A stretch of DNA of 64,000 nt from Schlesneria sp. GTDB taxonomy: Bacteria > Planctomycetota > Planctomycetia > Planctomycetales > Planctomycetaceae. The DNA lies in NCBI GenBank assembly GCA_028291515.1, contig JAQGHU010000019.1:62001-126000 (forward strand), read 5' to 3'. The notes under the pieces were generated by a model. It made no database searches, had not been told where the DNA came from, and was given only the letters and a program-made list of their open reading frames with translations. This document shows, one piece after another, positions 1 to 8,881 of the stretch. How positions within the stretch are numbered: position 1 is the stretch's first letter; each line of letters starts with the position of its first letter. The position numbers were made by a program, and so were the translations under genes.

Positions 1-1
1 A

Positions 2-1279
2 CTTGAGCAGAAATGCTCGGCAGCGACGGCCATACTAGAAGCGGAGTTCGCGGCAACAGCATCTATAACCGGCATCCAGCAAGACCAAGAACTCTTTGAA
101 CAACAATATGCTCGGATCGGAGCCAGTCTGATTCTGCTGGGGCAACCTGAGGCGGTCTGGCTCGCATTCGAACATCAATCCGATCCAACTCGACAGACTT
201 TGTTGGTTGATCAGCTCGCTGCTTGGCATATTGATCCATTTGTGTTATGGGAACAACTTCAAAAGACATCCAGTCCTTCGGCTAAATACCTACTCATTCT
301 GGCGCTTGGCGAGTACACTAATTACGAATTGATTTCAAAAAGCGGCGACGACTTGCTGAGCCACCTCATAAATCTACAAGCGGAAGATCCTGATCCTAGC
401 GTCCATTCTGCGGCCGGCTGGCTACTGGGTCGATTGAATCCCCGACAAACCCAGTCGTTAACACGGCATAATACTATATATTCTTCGATCGAAGGCGGGC
501 TGAAGTGGCACAATGACAATGAAGGCCATACCATGACGATCATAAACACGCCCGGTGAGTTTCTTATGGGGTCGCCGGATAACGAGTCCGATCGCCAAGC
601 CGACGAATTACGGCACGCACGGAGAATCGACTACTCGTTCGCGATGGCTACCAGTCCCGTTACGATCGCCCAGTATCGACGCTCCGGTGGTATCGATCGC
701 AGCAATCGCGAAAGCGATATTAACCAGCCAATTGATTTCGTTGATCTTGAGGACGCCATGAAGTATTGCAACTGGCTTTCCTCTAAAAACCACATTCCTG
801 AGCACGACTGGTGCTATCAGTCTCGCGATGCCGGCGGAACTGCGGTGCTGCATCCGGTCGACACGATCTTATCGAAACCGGGTTATCGTTTACCCACTGA
901 AGCGGAATGGGAATTCGCATGCCGGGCGGGGACTGTATCAACCCGCTTTTGCGGCAATTCACAAAAGGTGCTCAGCAAGTACGCATGGCTCTTCGAAAAC
1001 TCCGAAGGAAAAATGCATCCTGTTGCGCAATTGAGGCCGAATCAATATGGTCTCTTTGATCTTTACGGTAACGTCGGCCAATGGTGCCAGACGTCGTATC
1101 ACGATTATGACCAAAAAAGAAACGACGGCGTACTCACTTATCAACTGCATGGAAGCATGAGTTTTCGAGGTTGCACTTACGATTCACGTCCCAAGGTTGC
1201 ACGAAGTGGAAGAAGGGGACGTTCGCTATCAGCACCGTTGAGCGCGATTGGTTTTCGCGTAGCAAGATCACTTCCATAG
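2..1279 (+). CDS. Formylglycine-generating enzyme (SUMF1/FGE-sulfatase) domain protein, 5' end outside window
   Basis: The frame is open from base 2 with no stop, so the gene begins before the window. The first ~170 visible residues are helical and HEAT-like, with repeated short Leu/Ala helices. The C-terminal ~260 residues form an FGE-sulfatase domain: GEFLMGSP opens it, followed by YRLPTEAEWEFACRAGT, the YGLFDLYGNVGQWC block and the terminal IGFRVARS. These are the hallmark blocks of the family. In planctomycetes such domains often sit at the C-terminus of multidomain proteins, including Ser/Thr kinases, but no kinase part is visible here. True FGEs use two active-site cysteines. Cysteines occur in the terminal part (GQWC, FRGC), but I cannot say whether the enzyme is catalytic or only a binding fold. 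The stop codon lies in the loop of a 7-bp hairpin (CACTTCC/GGAAGTG, 1269-1289). Confidence 0.85.
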   Translation, partial: LEQKCSAATAILEAEFAATASITGIQQDQELFEQQYARIGASLILLGQPEAVWLAFEHQSDPTRQTLLVDQLAAWHIDPFVLWEQLQKTSSPSAKYLLILALGEYTNYELISKSGDDLLSHLINLQAEDPDPSVHSAAGWLLGRLNPRQTQSLTRHNTIYSSIEGGLKWHNDNEGHTMTIINTPGEFLMGSPDNESDRQADELRHARRIDYSFAMATSPVTIAQYRRSGGIDRSNRESDINQPIDFVDLEDAMKYCNWLSSKNHIPEHDWCYQSRDAGGTAVLHPVDTILSKPGYRLPTEAEWEFACRAGTVSTRFCGNSQKVLSKYAWLFENSEGKMHPVAQLRPNQYGLFDLYGNVGQWCQTSYHDYDQKRNDGVLTYQLHGSMSFRGCTYDSRPKVARSGRRGRSLSAPLSAIGFRVARSLP

Positions 1280-1318
1280 CTTGGAAGTGCCTAGATCATT
1301 CCGCCCTACAATAGAAGG

Positions 1319-1675
1319 ATGAACATGACGTCAAATTCTAGTGGTGATGCAATGCAAAGTAGTTCTAGCTCGATGTCCAGTTCTACCACTGGTTCGAGTT
1401 CTAGCTCTAGTTCTGGATGCGAATGCCCGCCGCATAACGCCAATTTGTACGCCGGGGATGCCTGCTTTGAATGGGCCGGTCTTGTCCCCGGATGGGTCGT
1501 GGTTAGCAACGATTGCAGGTCAGGCTACATCCCGTCCGAACCCCAGAATCCAGGTAAGTATGGCCAGAAAATCCGTACCGAATGCATTCTTGATCCCGGC
1601 CGCTCGAGCTCAAGCGCGGTGTCGAGTTCAAGCACGGTCCCGTCTCCCACATCTAGCTCTAGCGCAGGGACTTGA
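1319..1675 (+). CDS. Small serine-rich hypothetical protein with cysteine-containing core
   Basis: 118 residues. An N-terminal tract (about residues 5-36) and a C-terminal tract (about 96-116) are almost pure serine, with Thr and Pro. They flank a compact core of ~60 residues with cysteine pairs (CEC, DAC, NDC, TEC) and several Trp, Gly and Pro. The serine runs use mixed codons (tct, agc, tcg), so they are not a simple DNA microsatellite. AAGG precedes the two possible ATG codons at 1319 and 1325. It lies 40 bp after the FGE-domain gene on the same strand and may be co-transcribed with it. No signal peptide is evident. I do not recognise the family. The layout suggests a small disulfide or metal-binding module between flexible linkers. 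Confidence 0.55.
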   Translation: MNMTSNSSGDAMQSSSSSMSSSTTGSSSSSSSGCECPPHNANLYAGDACFEWAGLVPGWVVVSNDCRSGYIPSEPQNPGKYGQKIRTECILDPGRSSSSAVSSSSTVPSPTSSSSAGT

Positions 1676-1776
1676 AGTTGGTTCGCCTCGCATGTTCCAC
1701 CTCTGCAGAATAGATCCTCAAAATCAAGGAGACATTTGATGCCGGAGTCGTGTGCGCCTGCGAACCACATGACCTT

Positions 1777-1934
1777 CTAGTCGATAGGACGAGCCGATTT
1801 TGGTCGCGCTTGCAACTCATGAAACAGCCGGAACGCCTCGCCTTGTTGGACCCGAGATTGATCTGCTTCCCGCTTGACACGACGAACCAGGCTTTTCGGG
1901 ATTTTCGATACCAAGGAAATGCACGACGAGCCAT
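1777..1934 (-). pseudogene. Tyrosine integrase N-terminal remnant (frameshifted)
   Basis: Reading leftwards from ATG 1934, the protein starts MARRAFPWYRKSRKAWFV and runs to QINLGSNK. It then continues in the next frame as GEAFRLFHELQARPK before a stop at 1777. Joined, this is the usual N-terminus of planctomycete phage-type integrases (…PWYRK..AWFV……NLG..K.EA…FHEL). One missing base between the two halves explains the shift. All later domains are absent. It lies just outside the displaced tRNA fragment, so it is probably a scar of an older insertion at this locus. Immediately beyond it (1726-1779, plus) an AGGAG and ATG at 1740 open a 12-codon frame, perhaps the start of a gene cut off by that insertion. 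Confidence 0.6.
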
Positions 1935-1998
1935 GACGCAATCCTTTCAACTCAAGAAGTAAGAACATTCCCGAGCGAGCTGAAAGGTTCGCCGAACG

Positions 1999-2033
1999 CC
2001 CTCGCCTGTTTGCCGCAGGCGAGGGTGTTTTTT
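1999..2033 (+). terminator. Rho-independent terminator
   Basis: A perfect 10-bp stem, CCCTCGCCTG (1999-2008) and CAGGCGAGGG (2016-2025), has a 7-nt loop and is followed by TGTTTTTT. The U-run lies only on the plus-strand side, so it should end rightward transcription reaching the tRNA fragment. Confidence 0.75.
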
Positions 2034-2075
2034 GAATTCCGTGCCAAGTATTACAAAGGACAGCGAAAAGTCCAT

Positions 2076-2117
2076 TACGCCCGGGAGGATTCGAACCTCC
2101 GACCGACGGATTAGAAA
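2076..2117 (-). repeat. attachment-site direct repeat: displaced 3' half of tRNA-Arg
   Basis: These 42 bp are identical to 27370-27411, the 3' part of the intact tRNA-Arg(TCT) from the anticodon loop to the discriminator base. The identity stops inside the anticodon loop (…TTTCTAA). The copy lacks the 5' half and cannot form a tRNA. This is the classic footprint of integration by a tyrosine recombinase into a tRNA gene. The island-borne copy rebuilt the tRNA on the right, and this is the original 3' end pushed about 25 kb away. Confidence 0.92.
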
Positions 2118-2204
2118 GCGTTGGGCCACCTTATGAGCATTACTTTGAATATCGCTCTGTCTAGGCCTTTATGACGCTTTCTAACAATCGTTCGTTCATG
2201 GCTA

Positions 2205-2257
2205 CTGGACTGATTTGGACTGGTCGGGTCTGTTGAAACCGTACCGCAAACCGTACC
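2205..2257 (+). repeat. Left subterminal 53-bp island repeat (probable integrase arm sites)
   Basis: Matches 27269-27321 at 46 of 53 positions, in the same orientation. Both contain two copies of AAACCGTACC spaced 12 bp apart (here 2236-2245 and 2248-2257). It lies ~90 bp inside the left attachment repeat. The partner lies ~50 bp inside the right one. Paired short direct repeats flanking a core site are what arm-type binding sites of lambda-like integrases look like. The rest of 2118-2588 shows no convincing gene. Confidence 0.6.
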
Positions 2258-2588
2258 TCTGACTCGTCTGTCGCACCAACGACGCGGACATTCTGACTGC
2301 GGCAAGCTGCCTGTCAATAGGCATACTGTTCCCATGTCACGATTTCTCTCAGCTAGGACTCAAATCGCTATTCGTGGCGCTAAATGATGGTCGGTCAACG
2401 GACGGTTGACTCGTCGAACGTCGGACCCTCGGGGGGTTTATTTGTTCTTTTCGGTACCGCAATTAAGCGATTCCAAAAGGGAGGGGCGTGCAAACGCGAT
2501 GGACATCACGAACTGGAAATTGTGCCACCCAATCCTCGATTGCGAAACGAACTCTCCTTCTCCCCTTGTCAGAGGACGTACCTCCAGC

Positions 2589-3479
2589 TCAAGCCTCAAT
2601 GGCGGCTTGCGTTTCAACCGGTCGCTCAAAAAACAGGATTTCTACATCCACGCCGCACCGCTTGGACATCAGTAGATAAAGTGCATATGCGAAACTTGCA
2701 AACGCCTCCATCGCCCGTTCGACCGACTGTGTATCTGGGAGGATTAGTGGGTCAGTGCCGTGGACAGGCGTGAAGAGCCACTTCTCGACGAAGTTCGCCT
2801 GAGCTTTATCAAGTCGATTCATCGCTTCTGGCGAGGTTCTCCCCTCCTCGTGTACGATGCAGTGTCGGCAAAACGCCAGCATGCCGACCATTTTGTCGAA
2901 GGTCATCCCGTTCCAGATGCAGATATGCACTTCATCCCAAGGCAACTCTTTTAACATTGCTGCCACGGCCTTGCTGCAATCCTTACCGGAGCAGCATTTG
3001 GCGTAATGTCGGAAATATTCGGGCGTTCCGTCCTTCGCTTCCATTCCTTGCTGTCGCCGATGGAACTCCACTTTATCCTCATCCGACAGCAGGTGGGGAA
3101 GCGTTTGCAACATATTTGCATACATTGCCTTCAGAAAATCTGCCAAACGCTCGTGAATTACAGAAATCAAGTTGGCGTTAAATCGACGCTCCATCTCTTC
3201 GGTGAGAATGATTAGGTTCTTTCCCGATGTAATTCGTTTACCTGACGGCGCACGAGTTACATAATCTCCCTTGTGGAAGACGTTAACGATTGGCAAGCCG
3301 GTTCCGGTGAAATAGTTCTCTGCGTTTCCCGTCGCCTTGAGCGAATTCAAAGTCTGTTCGGTGCGTTCTCTAGCCTCGTACAACCTCCATTTGATGAAGT
3401 TCACATAGTGTTTGCAGTCGGCCAATGAATCCAGAAAAGTGCTGCACGGCGTGGTAAAATCGCAGTTCTTCGAATTCAT
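2589..3479 (-). CDS. HEPN-like protein with R-x4-H motif
   Basis: 296 residues from ATG 3479. An ATG at 3512 would add 11 residues but has a poorer upstream sequence. Near residue 205 is RHCIVH, an exact R-x4-H motif in a helical setting, as in HEPN RNases. A Cys-rich patch (CCSGKDC) lies before it. The N-terminal half is helical and of unknown fold. HEPN proteins usually cut RNA as toxins or abortive-infection effectors. No nucleotidyltransferase or other recognisable antitoxin gene is adjacent. Upstream on the same strand is a strongly folded non-coding block. HEPN assignment rests on one motif plus helix content, so the fold is likely but not proven. Confidence 0.6.
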   Translation of the reverse strand: MNSKNCDFTTPCSTFLDSLADCKHYVNFIKWRLYEARERTEQTLNSLKATGNAENYFTGTGLPIVNVFHKGDYVTRAPSGKRITSGKNLIILTEEMERRFNANLISVIHERLADFLKAMYANMLQTLPHLLSDEDKVEFHRRQQGMEAKDGTPEYFRHYAKCCSGKDCSKAVAAMLKELPWDEVHICIWNGMTFDKMVGMLAFCRHCIVHEEGRTSPEAMNRLDKAQANFVEKWLFTPVHGTDPLILPDTQSVERAMEAFASFAYALYLLMSKRCGVDVEILFFERPVETQAAIEA

Positions 3480-3723
3480 TTCCGACTTCTCACGTTGTGA
3501 GGACCGTGGCATAGGTGTGGACGGAGTTGTTCTCCAATCAGCATACCACGCGGGCGCAATTGAGACAGAACTTGACGCCTACAGGTTCGCCTGAGTGATA
3601 CATGGGCGCACCGCCAGTTTATGGGTGGGAATGCCCAACCATTAGCTGACATCAGATGAGCGACCGCATCAGACAGTTAAAGCTCGTACTTTCGATTATC
3701 GTTGCCCGCTGGCTTCCCACCCC

Positions 3724-3976
3724 CCAGGTCGCTCTGCAGCGGAGCCTGGATTAGTTTTGATAATTCGAAAGTCACAACCTTGCGGCACGAGTTGCGAACT
3801 CGTTGGTTTGGGTCGTGAGATTTCAGTCTCACTGTCGGAGTTTGGTTACTCCGTAGCCGGAACACCATAGCGAAACCTCGCCATGTACTGTAGTTGCGAA
3901 AGAAGCGGTCAGGCCGGACCATTTCTGGCACGGTCCCTAAAGGGAGGAGCCTTAAACCGGCGGGTTCAAATGGTCC
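3724..3976 (-). ncRNA. Candidate structured non-coding RNA (multi-hairpin)
   Basis: Read on the minus strand, the block contains in order: a 9-bp stem GGACCATTT/AAATGGTCC (3968-3976 with 3916-3924) enclosing two smaller hairpins; CAUGGCGA-GGUU-UCGCUAUG (3866-3885); CGGAGU-loop-ACUCCG (3836-3853); GUGAGA-loop-UCUCAC (3815-3832); ACGAGUU-CGC-AACUCGU (3787-3803); and CCAGG…CCUGG with an inner stem (3724-3749). The second stem contains a G·U pair on the minus strand that becomes A·C on the plus strand, which favours minus transcription. No convincing protein is encoded here. It sits between a GIY-YIG gene and a HEPN gene, all minus. I do not recognise the RNA family. The remainder of 3480-4347 shows no gene. 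Confidence 0.5.
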
Positions 3977-4347
3977 CGTCTAACAGGCTCTTTTGCGATT
4001 CTTCCACAACCGTCTGCAGTTGCTTCAGAAAGGTAGTACACCCGTGACTGCGCCATTGAGTGTGAAAATTGCTTGCATGCCCGCGGGCGCGGGACTGGAA
4101 AGCTGGTTTCATCTCAAGAAAAGTGGGTATCCTTGAGCAGGAAGAAGGGAGTAGGGTTTGTTGACTACGTCGGACTCCCTCCACATCTCCCCTGCTAACT
4201 GGCGCGCTTCCACCATTCACCCATCCGAGTCGACTGAGGTTGGAACGCGATGGAAGTCAAAAGGGGATACTGGTGGGCAGCTGGCATCAGGTACGGCCTC
4301 TTTCGGGATGATTTCGTTGGGTCGAATACCCGCGGCCCCATCTCTGT

Positions 4348-5218
4348 CTAATTGTCATTCAGCCCGTGTTCGCGAGTATGAAGCCTTGCCTTCCACGTCT
4401 GCTCGAGTCCAATGACTTCTTCGGGCGGCAAGTCGGGCGAGACTCGTTCCAAAATGCTGAATATGAGGTTTTGTGGCAGACAACCTATGAGTCGCTTATT
4501 GTTTCCATGTCCCGTTTTCCGATAGTTCAACCAGCGTCCACAAATATTGTCCTTCCCATACGCTGAGCCGACGTAGCCTTTGCCAGAGCCTGAATCCAAG
4601 ATGAAGTAGACTCCTCTCCATTCAGATAGCTTCGCACGAAGCTTCATCGGCATGACCTGAAGCTGCTGCCAGGTCAAGACAAGCTCACGCCAGTCGGGAA
4701 GTGCCCTATCTAAAATCGAATCGTCATAGAGGGCCGCTACCTCAAATTTGTTCTTAGAGTTGGCCCAACGTGACCAGGCAATTTCAGGAGGGGGCCAGGA
4801 GACAATCACCCTTCCTTTGAAGTCGGAAAGGTGATTGTTTGGCACCAAGTCAAATAACTGAATTGCCTCGCGCGCAACGGCTCCATTCATTCCGAATTCA
4901 ACAAGCTGTTGAAAGTCCGCCATGCACACTATTTCTTCCCGGGTAACTGTCTTCGCCCCGTTCATGTCATAAATACCAATAAAGACTGCCTTCCCTGGCT
5001 CGTGGCCGAAGAATGACACAACAGAAGTTGCCTTCAGCATCTGGTTTTCGACCTTTAGATGCTGCGTCTGCTGGTAAGCATTGAATACTTCAGGTCTGGA
5101 TGCAGCCAACCCAAGCAAATGACTGCCTTAGCCGCGCCTCGACTGGGACGTGACGCAAAACAAGCGTCGAGTCCAAGTCGAGTCCGCACCCGTGCAACAC
5201 TTCCTTGAAGTCAAACAT
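4348..5218 (-). pseudogene. GIY-YIG nuclease-family gene interrupted by a one-base frameshift
   Basis: The C-terminal ~90 residues form a GIY-YIG domain: GVYFI, then GYVGSA, then an Arg in GRWLNYR and a Glu in the GLEQTWK helix. The large frame opens only at a TTG (5118) right after a stop. In the neighbouring frame an ATG at 5218 begins MFDFKEVLHG and runs through RHVPVEARLRQSFAW. Removing one base from a three-base run (5110-5112) fuses this to LAASRPEVFNAYQQTQ, giving one continuous protein of the expected type. So the gene is frameshifted by a single inserted base, through a real mutation, a sequencing error or programmed slippage. It lies just upstream of the RNA/HEPN block and downstream of mcrC. 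Confidence 0.72.
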
Positions 5219-5289
5219 GTCGGTCTCTTTTCACTGGTCACCAGGTATTAACTTCTCGATGGCGACATGAGGTAGCGCGACTTCGGAGC

Positions 5290-6537
5290 TCAAAGTTGCA
5301 GCGAGCTTTCACTGCCGCTCAAACTTCGCAACGCTGCTTTGCAGAATTCAGGCCCAGCGCACATTGGTAGATTCAGCGAATCAATCGTAATTGGTTTGAG
5401 ACCAACTTTGGTTTCAAGAAGCACCCTTCGCTGGAAGTCCTTCGTCGACACAGGATACACAAGTGAAACCACGTCAGCATCGAACGCAACTGCGTATGCG
5501 CACATCTGAAAGCGGTCTTCCCGGCTTTCATTGCCGAAAGCCCGTTTGTACTTGGCGTCGAGAATCCAGCGAACCCCCTCACGTTCAGCCATTACGTCGA
5601 CTGTAAGCCACCGGTTTGGGTCGTTACGGCCAGCGGAATCGTCCCACATTCTCGTTCGGTCGGAATCGCGAGCAGACACCCAACCCGCCTCACCGCCAAT
5701 CTCATTAATCATTTGCCGCAACGCGCGTTCCCAAATGGATGACAGCGAAAGTGTAAATGCCTGTCCACCAACGCCAGCTTCAGGGTCCAAAGCTGCACCG
5801 ACCAGAATCAATCGGGCAAGTTGTAGCGCGGTTCGATAACCAGACGGACACCCCCACTGCACTTCAGTTACCGCACGCGACGGGTCAAGAATGTTGCGTC
5901 GAATTATTGACCATTCGTCGCGTAGCCGAGCCAGTAATGTTGTATCACTTAAGGACTTCTTCGTGAGAAGCCTTTGCACTTTGTCGAGCGCCAAGGCCAA
6001 GACCATATTGTAGGGAGTGTTCAGCGTCCTCGACCGGTGGAATTGTGGCAACCGGGGCAAGCAGTGCAATTTGCGACTGAGTTGCGACATCAGAATTCTT
6101 CCGTGGACAATCGAATTATCCGAGATGACTGACGTGAAATCTTTCCGGAGATGCACCCTCGTAATGGACTCCAACTCACGGAGGAAAAGTCGACCGAGGC
6201 ACGTTGGGAAGTCATCGCCTGTTATAACGCCAGCATCGGCGAGCCATTTATCGAGTGGAGGAAAGTCGCCAAGGAAGGCAAGCCAGTCCAGAAGTACAAG
6301 GCTTTCAATCTTTGAGCGAATTACAATCCGTCGACCGCTTGGCAGTTGGAGGAGACCAACTCTGTCCACACCGGAAATCGAGGCCTCTCCATCTCGAACA
6401 CCATATTGAACTACTCCGTCCTGAACGAGCAGTTGGATTGCGTCATAGTCTTGGGCAAAGTCCGCAGATGGACCAACCCAAGGTAGTTGATTGCTACCCA
6501 ATTCAAAACAGACGATGTCGTCCGGGGCTTCAAACAT
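5290..6537 (-). CDS. mcrC: McrC-family subunit of a McrBC methyl-dependent restriction system
   Basis: 415 residues from ATG 6537, which overlaps the mcrB stop by 8 bp (ATGTTTGA), a typical coupled pair. A GTG at 6567 would add 10 residues. The N-terminal part has the McrC pattern (RVGLLQLPSGRRIVIRSKI, then LDWLAFLGD). Near the C-terminus a PD-(D/E)xK nuclease site is visible: TVDV, then WILDAKYKR. McrC is the nuclease and McrB-GTPase activator that cuts DNA carrying modified cytosine between distant recognition sites. Length is normal for the family. Confidence 0.88.
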   Translation of the reverse strand: MFEAPDDIVCFELGSNQLPWVGPSADFAQDYDAIQLLVQDGVVQYGVRDGEASISGVDRVGLLQLPSGRRIVIRSKIESLVLLDWLAFLGDFPPLDKWLADAGVITGDDFPTCLGRLFLRELESITRVHLRKDFTSVISDNSIVHGRILMSQLSRKLHCLPRLPQFHRSRTLNTPYNMVLALALDKVQRLLTKKSLSDTTLLARLRDEWSIIRRNILDPSRAVTEVQWGCPSGYRTALQLARLILVGAALDPEAGVGGQAFTLSLSSIWERALRQMINEIGGEAGWVSARDSDRTRMWDDSAGRNDPNRWLTVDVMAEREGVRWILDAKYKRAFGNESREDRFQMCAYAVAFDADVVSLVYPVSTKDFQRRVLLETKVGLKPITIDSLNLPMCAGPEFCKAALRSLSGSESSLQL

Positions 6538-8881
6538 CGGAGATTGCAGACTTCCCTTCCTTCTCACCCATGTTCACGCAACTCATCAACTTATTGCGAA
6601 TAGCTGCCACCATGTCTTCGTCAATGCTCCCGAATTGAGTGGCAAACAGTTCTCGCACGTAAGGCAGCACACTGAAATGAACGATGCGACGCAAGTGTTT
6701 GTCGTTTAATGGAATGTCGAGTGGGGCGGCTCCTTCCTCATCAGCGTCTGACTCTTGAACCATGAAAAGCGCGTGCCCAATTTGTTGTTCCGGTGGAATT
6801 CCCCGTTTGGAAAGCAGCTCATTGCATTCAGCGAGTGTGGAACTCTGGAAACCACTTGGATTGTTGCCAACTCTTTCAAGCCATCGCTTCAAAGTCTCCG
6901 GCTGGGGATGGAGATTCAACCAAGTGAATCGACGCCGCAGAGCCAAATCCATGCGACCAATCGAGCGGTCCGCGCTGTTCATCGTTCCGATGATGTAGAC
7001 GTTCCGGGGAAACACAAATTGCCTGCCCGAAAGGAGGCGAACAGTCGTGCCTCTGTACTCCAGTAGTTGCAATAGTTCACCTAGAACAGCTGCCGTGTCA
7101 CATCGATTGATTTCGTCAAGAACCAATACATGCAGTGTTGATGTGTCGAACGACTTCAACTTTTCAATCCATTGGAGGAGGAACCCAGGTTGAGTTTGAA
7201 ACTCCAACACTCCGTTCGAGCTGGCTCTTGGCTTGATTCCCTCAAAGAAATCTTCGTACGTCCAATTGGAATGCATGTAAAGAACGTCGTGACTGCCTTG
7301 CAGTCTGCCCGGTCGCTGCCGAACGAAGTACCGTGCGAATTGTCGCGCGATGTAGGTTTTCGATGTACCTGGGGGGCCAACAATAATTGTCTGCTGCTTG
7401 GCCAAAAGCGATTCTTGCAGGGCATCGAGCCACGACTCGGACAAAGAGGTGCGTTCGCTCAACTCCTCTAGTGACTGCGGGGCATCTTCGTCGACGTCTT
7501 CACCTCCGGAATGAATGGTGACGACCTCCGTTTGTGAGGTTACCTTCGGCCACTCTCCTGTCATGCTCGCAGTGAAGAACGGCCATGCCCAAGTAAAATA
7601 TTCGCCTACCTCGTCGACTATTGTAGAATCATGTTCTGCCACTACGCTGAGCGGTAACTCTCTAATGATGGTGAGGTCCGTTAGCTTGCCGTCCTCCCCC
7701 AGCCATTCTTGAGGACTGGATGCCAGGACATCGGCGAATTGATTCTGATTCAAAATCGTCTTGTGTTCGCCAACCCACAATTCCACGCGGGTATCCGGCG
7801 GGGCCTTTCGTACATACTGTATTGCGGCATCTGCCCCATTAAGTAACGCCTGGCGAAGTCGTACCATGTATTCGTGGCAGTAGTTCCCCAGCGCAAATCC
7901 GTAACGACAAACTTGTTTGGTGCCGTACATCCCGAAACACAGTTGCGCGGATTTTGTCTTACCGCTAGCTTTTGGGTCGTAGAACGCGAACCAATAGAAA
8001 TCGTGATAGCCGCCTTTACCGTAATCGTTCTTCTTCAAAAGCGACAAATGACGGGTACCACCTGCAACCTCCGGGCTCAACTTTTGGATATATCGCTGCT
8101 TCAGCGAATTCACCAAAGCGAGAGTTGGTGCTTGAAGCACTGTTTGATAACGCGTCTTGTTCTTCTCATGCCATGCCCCATCTGTTACGTGGGCTGGAAG
8201 TTCATTCACATATTCAACTGTCGCTGCAGTGAACCCTGGTGAATCATTTTCTGTACCTTCATCCTGGTCACCTCCGGTAGTTGAGGTGTCCTCGCCGCGA
8301 TTTCTTCGACGAGAGGCTTCATCAATCTTCGCTGCCTCTACTAATTTGGCTCGCTCGTCATGTGACCAGTCCACAATTCGGTGATACGGCGACAAATCGG
8401 GTGAGTTCAGGCACTGTTGAAACACGTTCTTTTCAGGAAAAATGGTGACCGTTCGCTTATCCTTAAGTTGGCCAACAGGCAGTTGAGATAACACAGCGTG
8501 CACAATGCTTGCAGGGACAACCCAGACGTGGCATCCCACATTTTCAGGTTGCCAAGCCGTAAACAGATACGCTGCGGGTTTGTCACTGGAAAGTGCTTCA
8601 AAACTTTCAACAAATGTAAGGCGTAGATTGGTCCACGAAAATGCCTTAACCGAATTTCGAAGATTGATGTAACCGTCAGACCACCGAAAGGTTGTTCGCT
8701 CGATGGACTGAGTTTCATTCCCCGAACCGGCAAGCCGAGCGCGAAGGAATTCCGTCATGCATCCTGCGGCATTGCGAGTCTTGCCATCGTCAATCGTCAC
8801 TGATTGAATAGATGAGGGAGCCGTCGACAAAGCATTGAGAGCCCTTGCAGCATAGCCGGATTCGTTTTCAGGACTGTCCAT
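6530..8881 (-). CDS. mcrB: McrB-family AAA+ GTPase subunit of McrBC restriction system
   Basis: 783 residues from ATG 8881. The frame is open to a TTG at 8947. The C-terminal third is the AAA+ motor: Walker A GPPGTSKT near residue 500, Walker B VLVLDEINR near 585, and the McrB signature GTMNSADRS near 630, followed by an arginine-rich sensor region (MDLALRRRFTW). The ~480-residue N-terminal half is longer than the E. coli McrB DNA-binding domain and contains two apparent globular parts split by a Gly/Asp/Glu/Thr-rich linker around residue 220. The second part (WFAFYD…, GYGFALGNY-like text) resembles the DUF3578-type modules seen in other McrB proteins. This half probably sets the modified-DNA specificity. 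Confidence 0.9.
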   Translation of the reverse strand: MDSPENESGYAARALNALSTAPSSIQSVTIDDGKTRNAAGCMTEFLRARLAGSGNETQSIERTTFRWSDGYINLRNSVKAFSWTNLRLTFVESFEALSSDKPAAYLFTAWQPENVGCHVWVVPASIVHAVLSQLPVGQLKDKRTVTIFPEKNVFQQCLNSPDLSPYHRIVDWSHDERAKLVEAAKIDEASRRRNRGEDTSTTGGDQDEGTENDSPGFTAATVEYVNELPAHVTDGAWHEKNKTRYQTVLQAPTLALVNSLKQRYIQKLSPEVAGGTRHLSLLKKNDYGKGGYHDFYWFAFYDPKASGKTKSAQLCFGMYGTKQVCRYGFALGNYCHEYMVRLRQALLNGADAAIQYVRKAPPDTRVELWVGEHKTILNQNQFADVLASSPQEWLGEDGKLTDLTIIRELPLSVVAEHDSTIVDEVGEYFTWAWPFFTASMTGEWPKVTSQTEVVTIHSGGEDVDEDAPQSLEELSERTSLSESWLDALQESLLAKQQTIIVGPPGTSKTYIARQFARYFVRQRPGRLQGSHDVLYMHSNWTYEDFFEGIKPRASSNGVLEFQTQPGFLLQWIEKLKSFDTSTLHVLVLDEINRCDTAAVLGELLQLLEYRGTTVRLLSGRQFVFPRNVYIIGTMNSADRSIGRMDLALRRRFTWLNLHPQPETLKRWLERVGNNPSGFQSSTLAECNELLSKRGIPPEQQIGHALFMVQESDADEEGAAPLDIPLNDKHLRRIVHFSVLPYVRELFATQFGSIDEDMVAAIRNKLMSCVNMGEKEGKSAISDV

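Noticed and set aside
3677-3931. 84-residue open frame on the minus strand over the structured RNA
   Set aside because: The sequence is dominated by hairpins, composition is unlike a protein, and no ribosome site precedes it.
3690-3980. Group II intron or retron RNA
   Set aside because: No reverse transcriptase in the window and no domain V or msr/msd-type signature seen; left as unassigned structured RNA.
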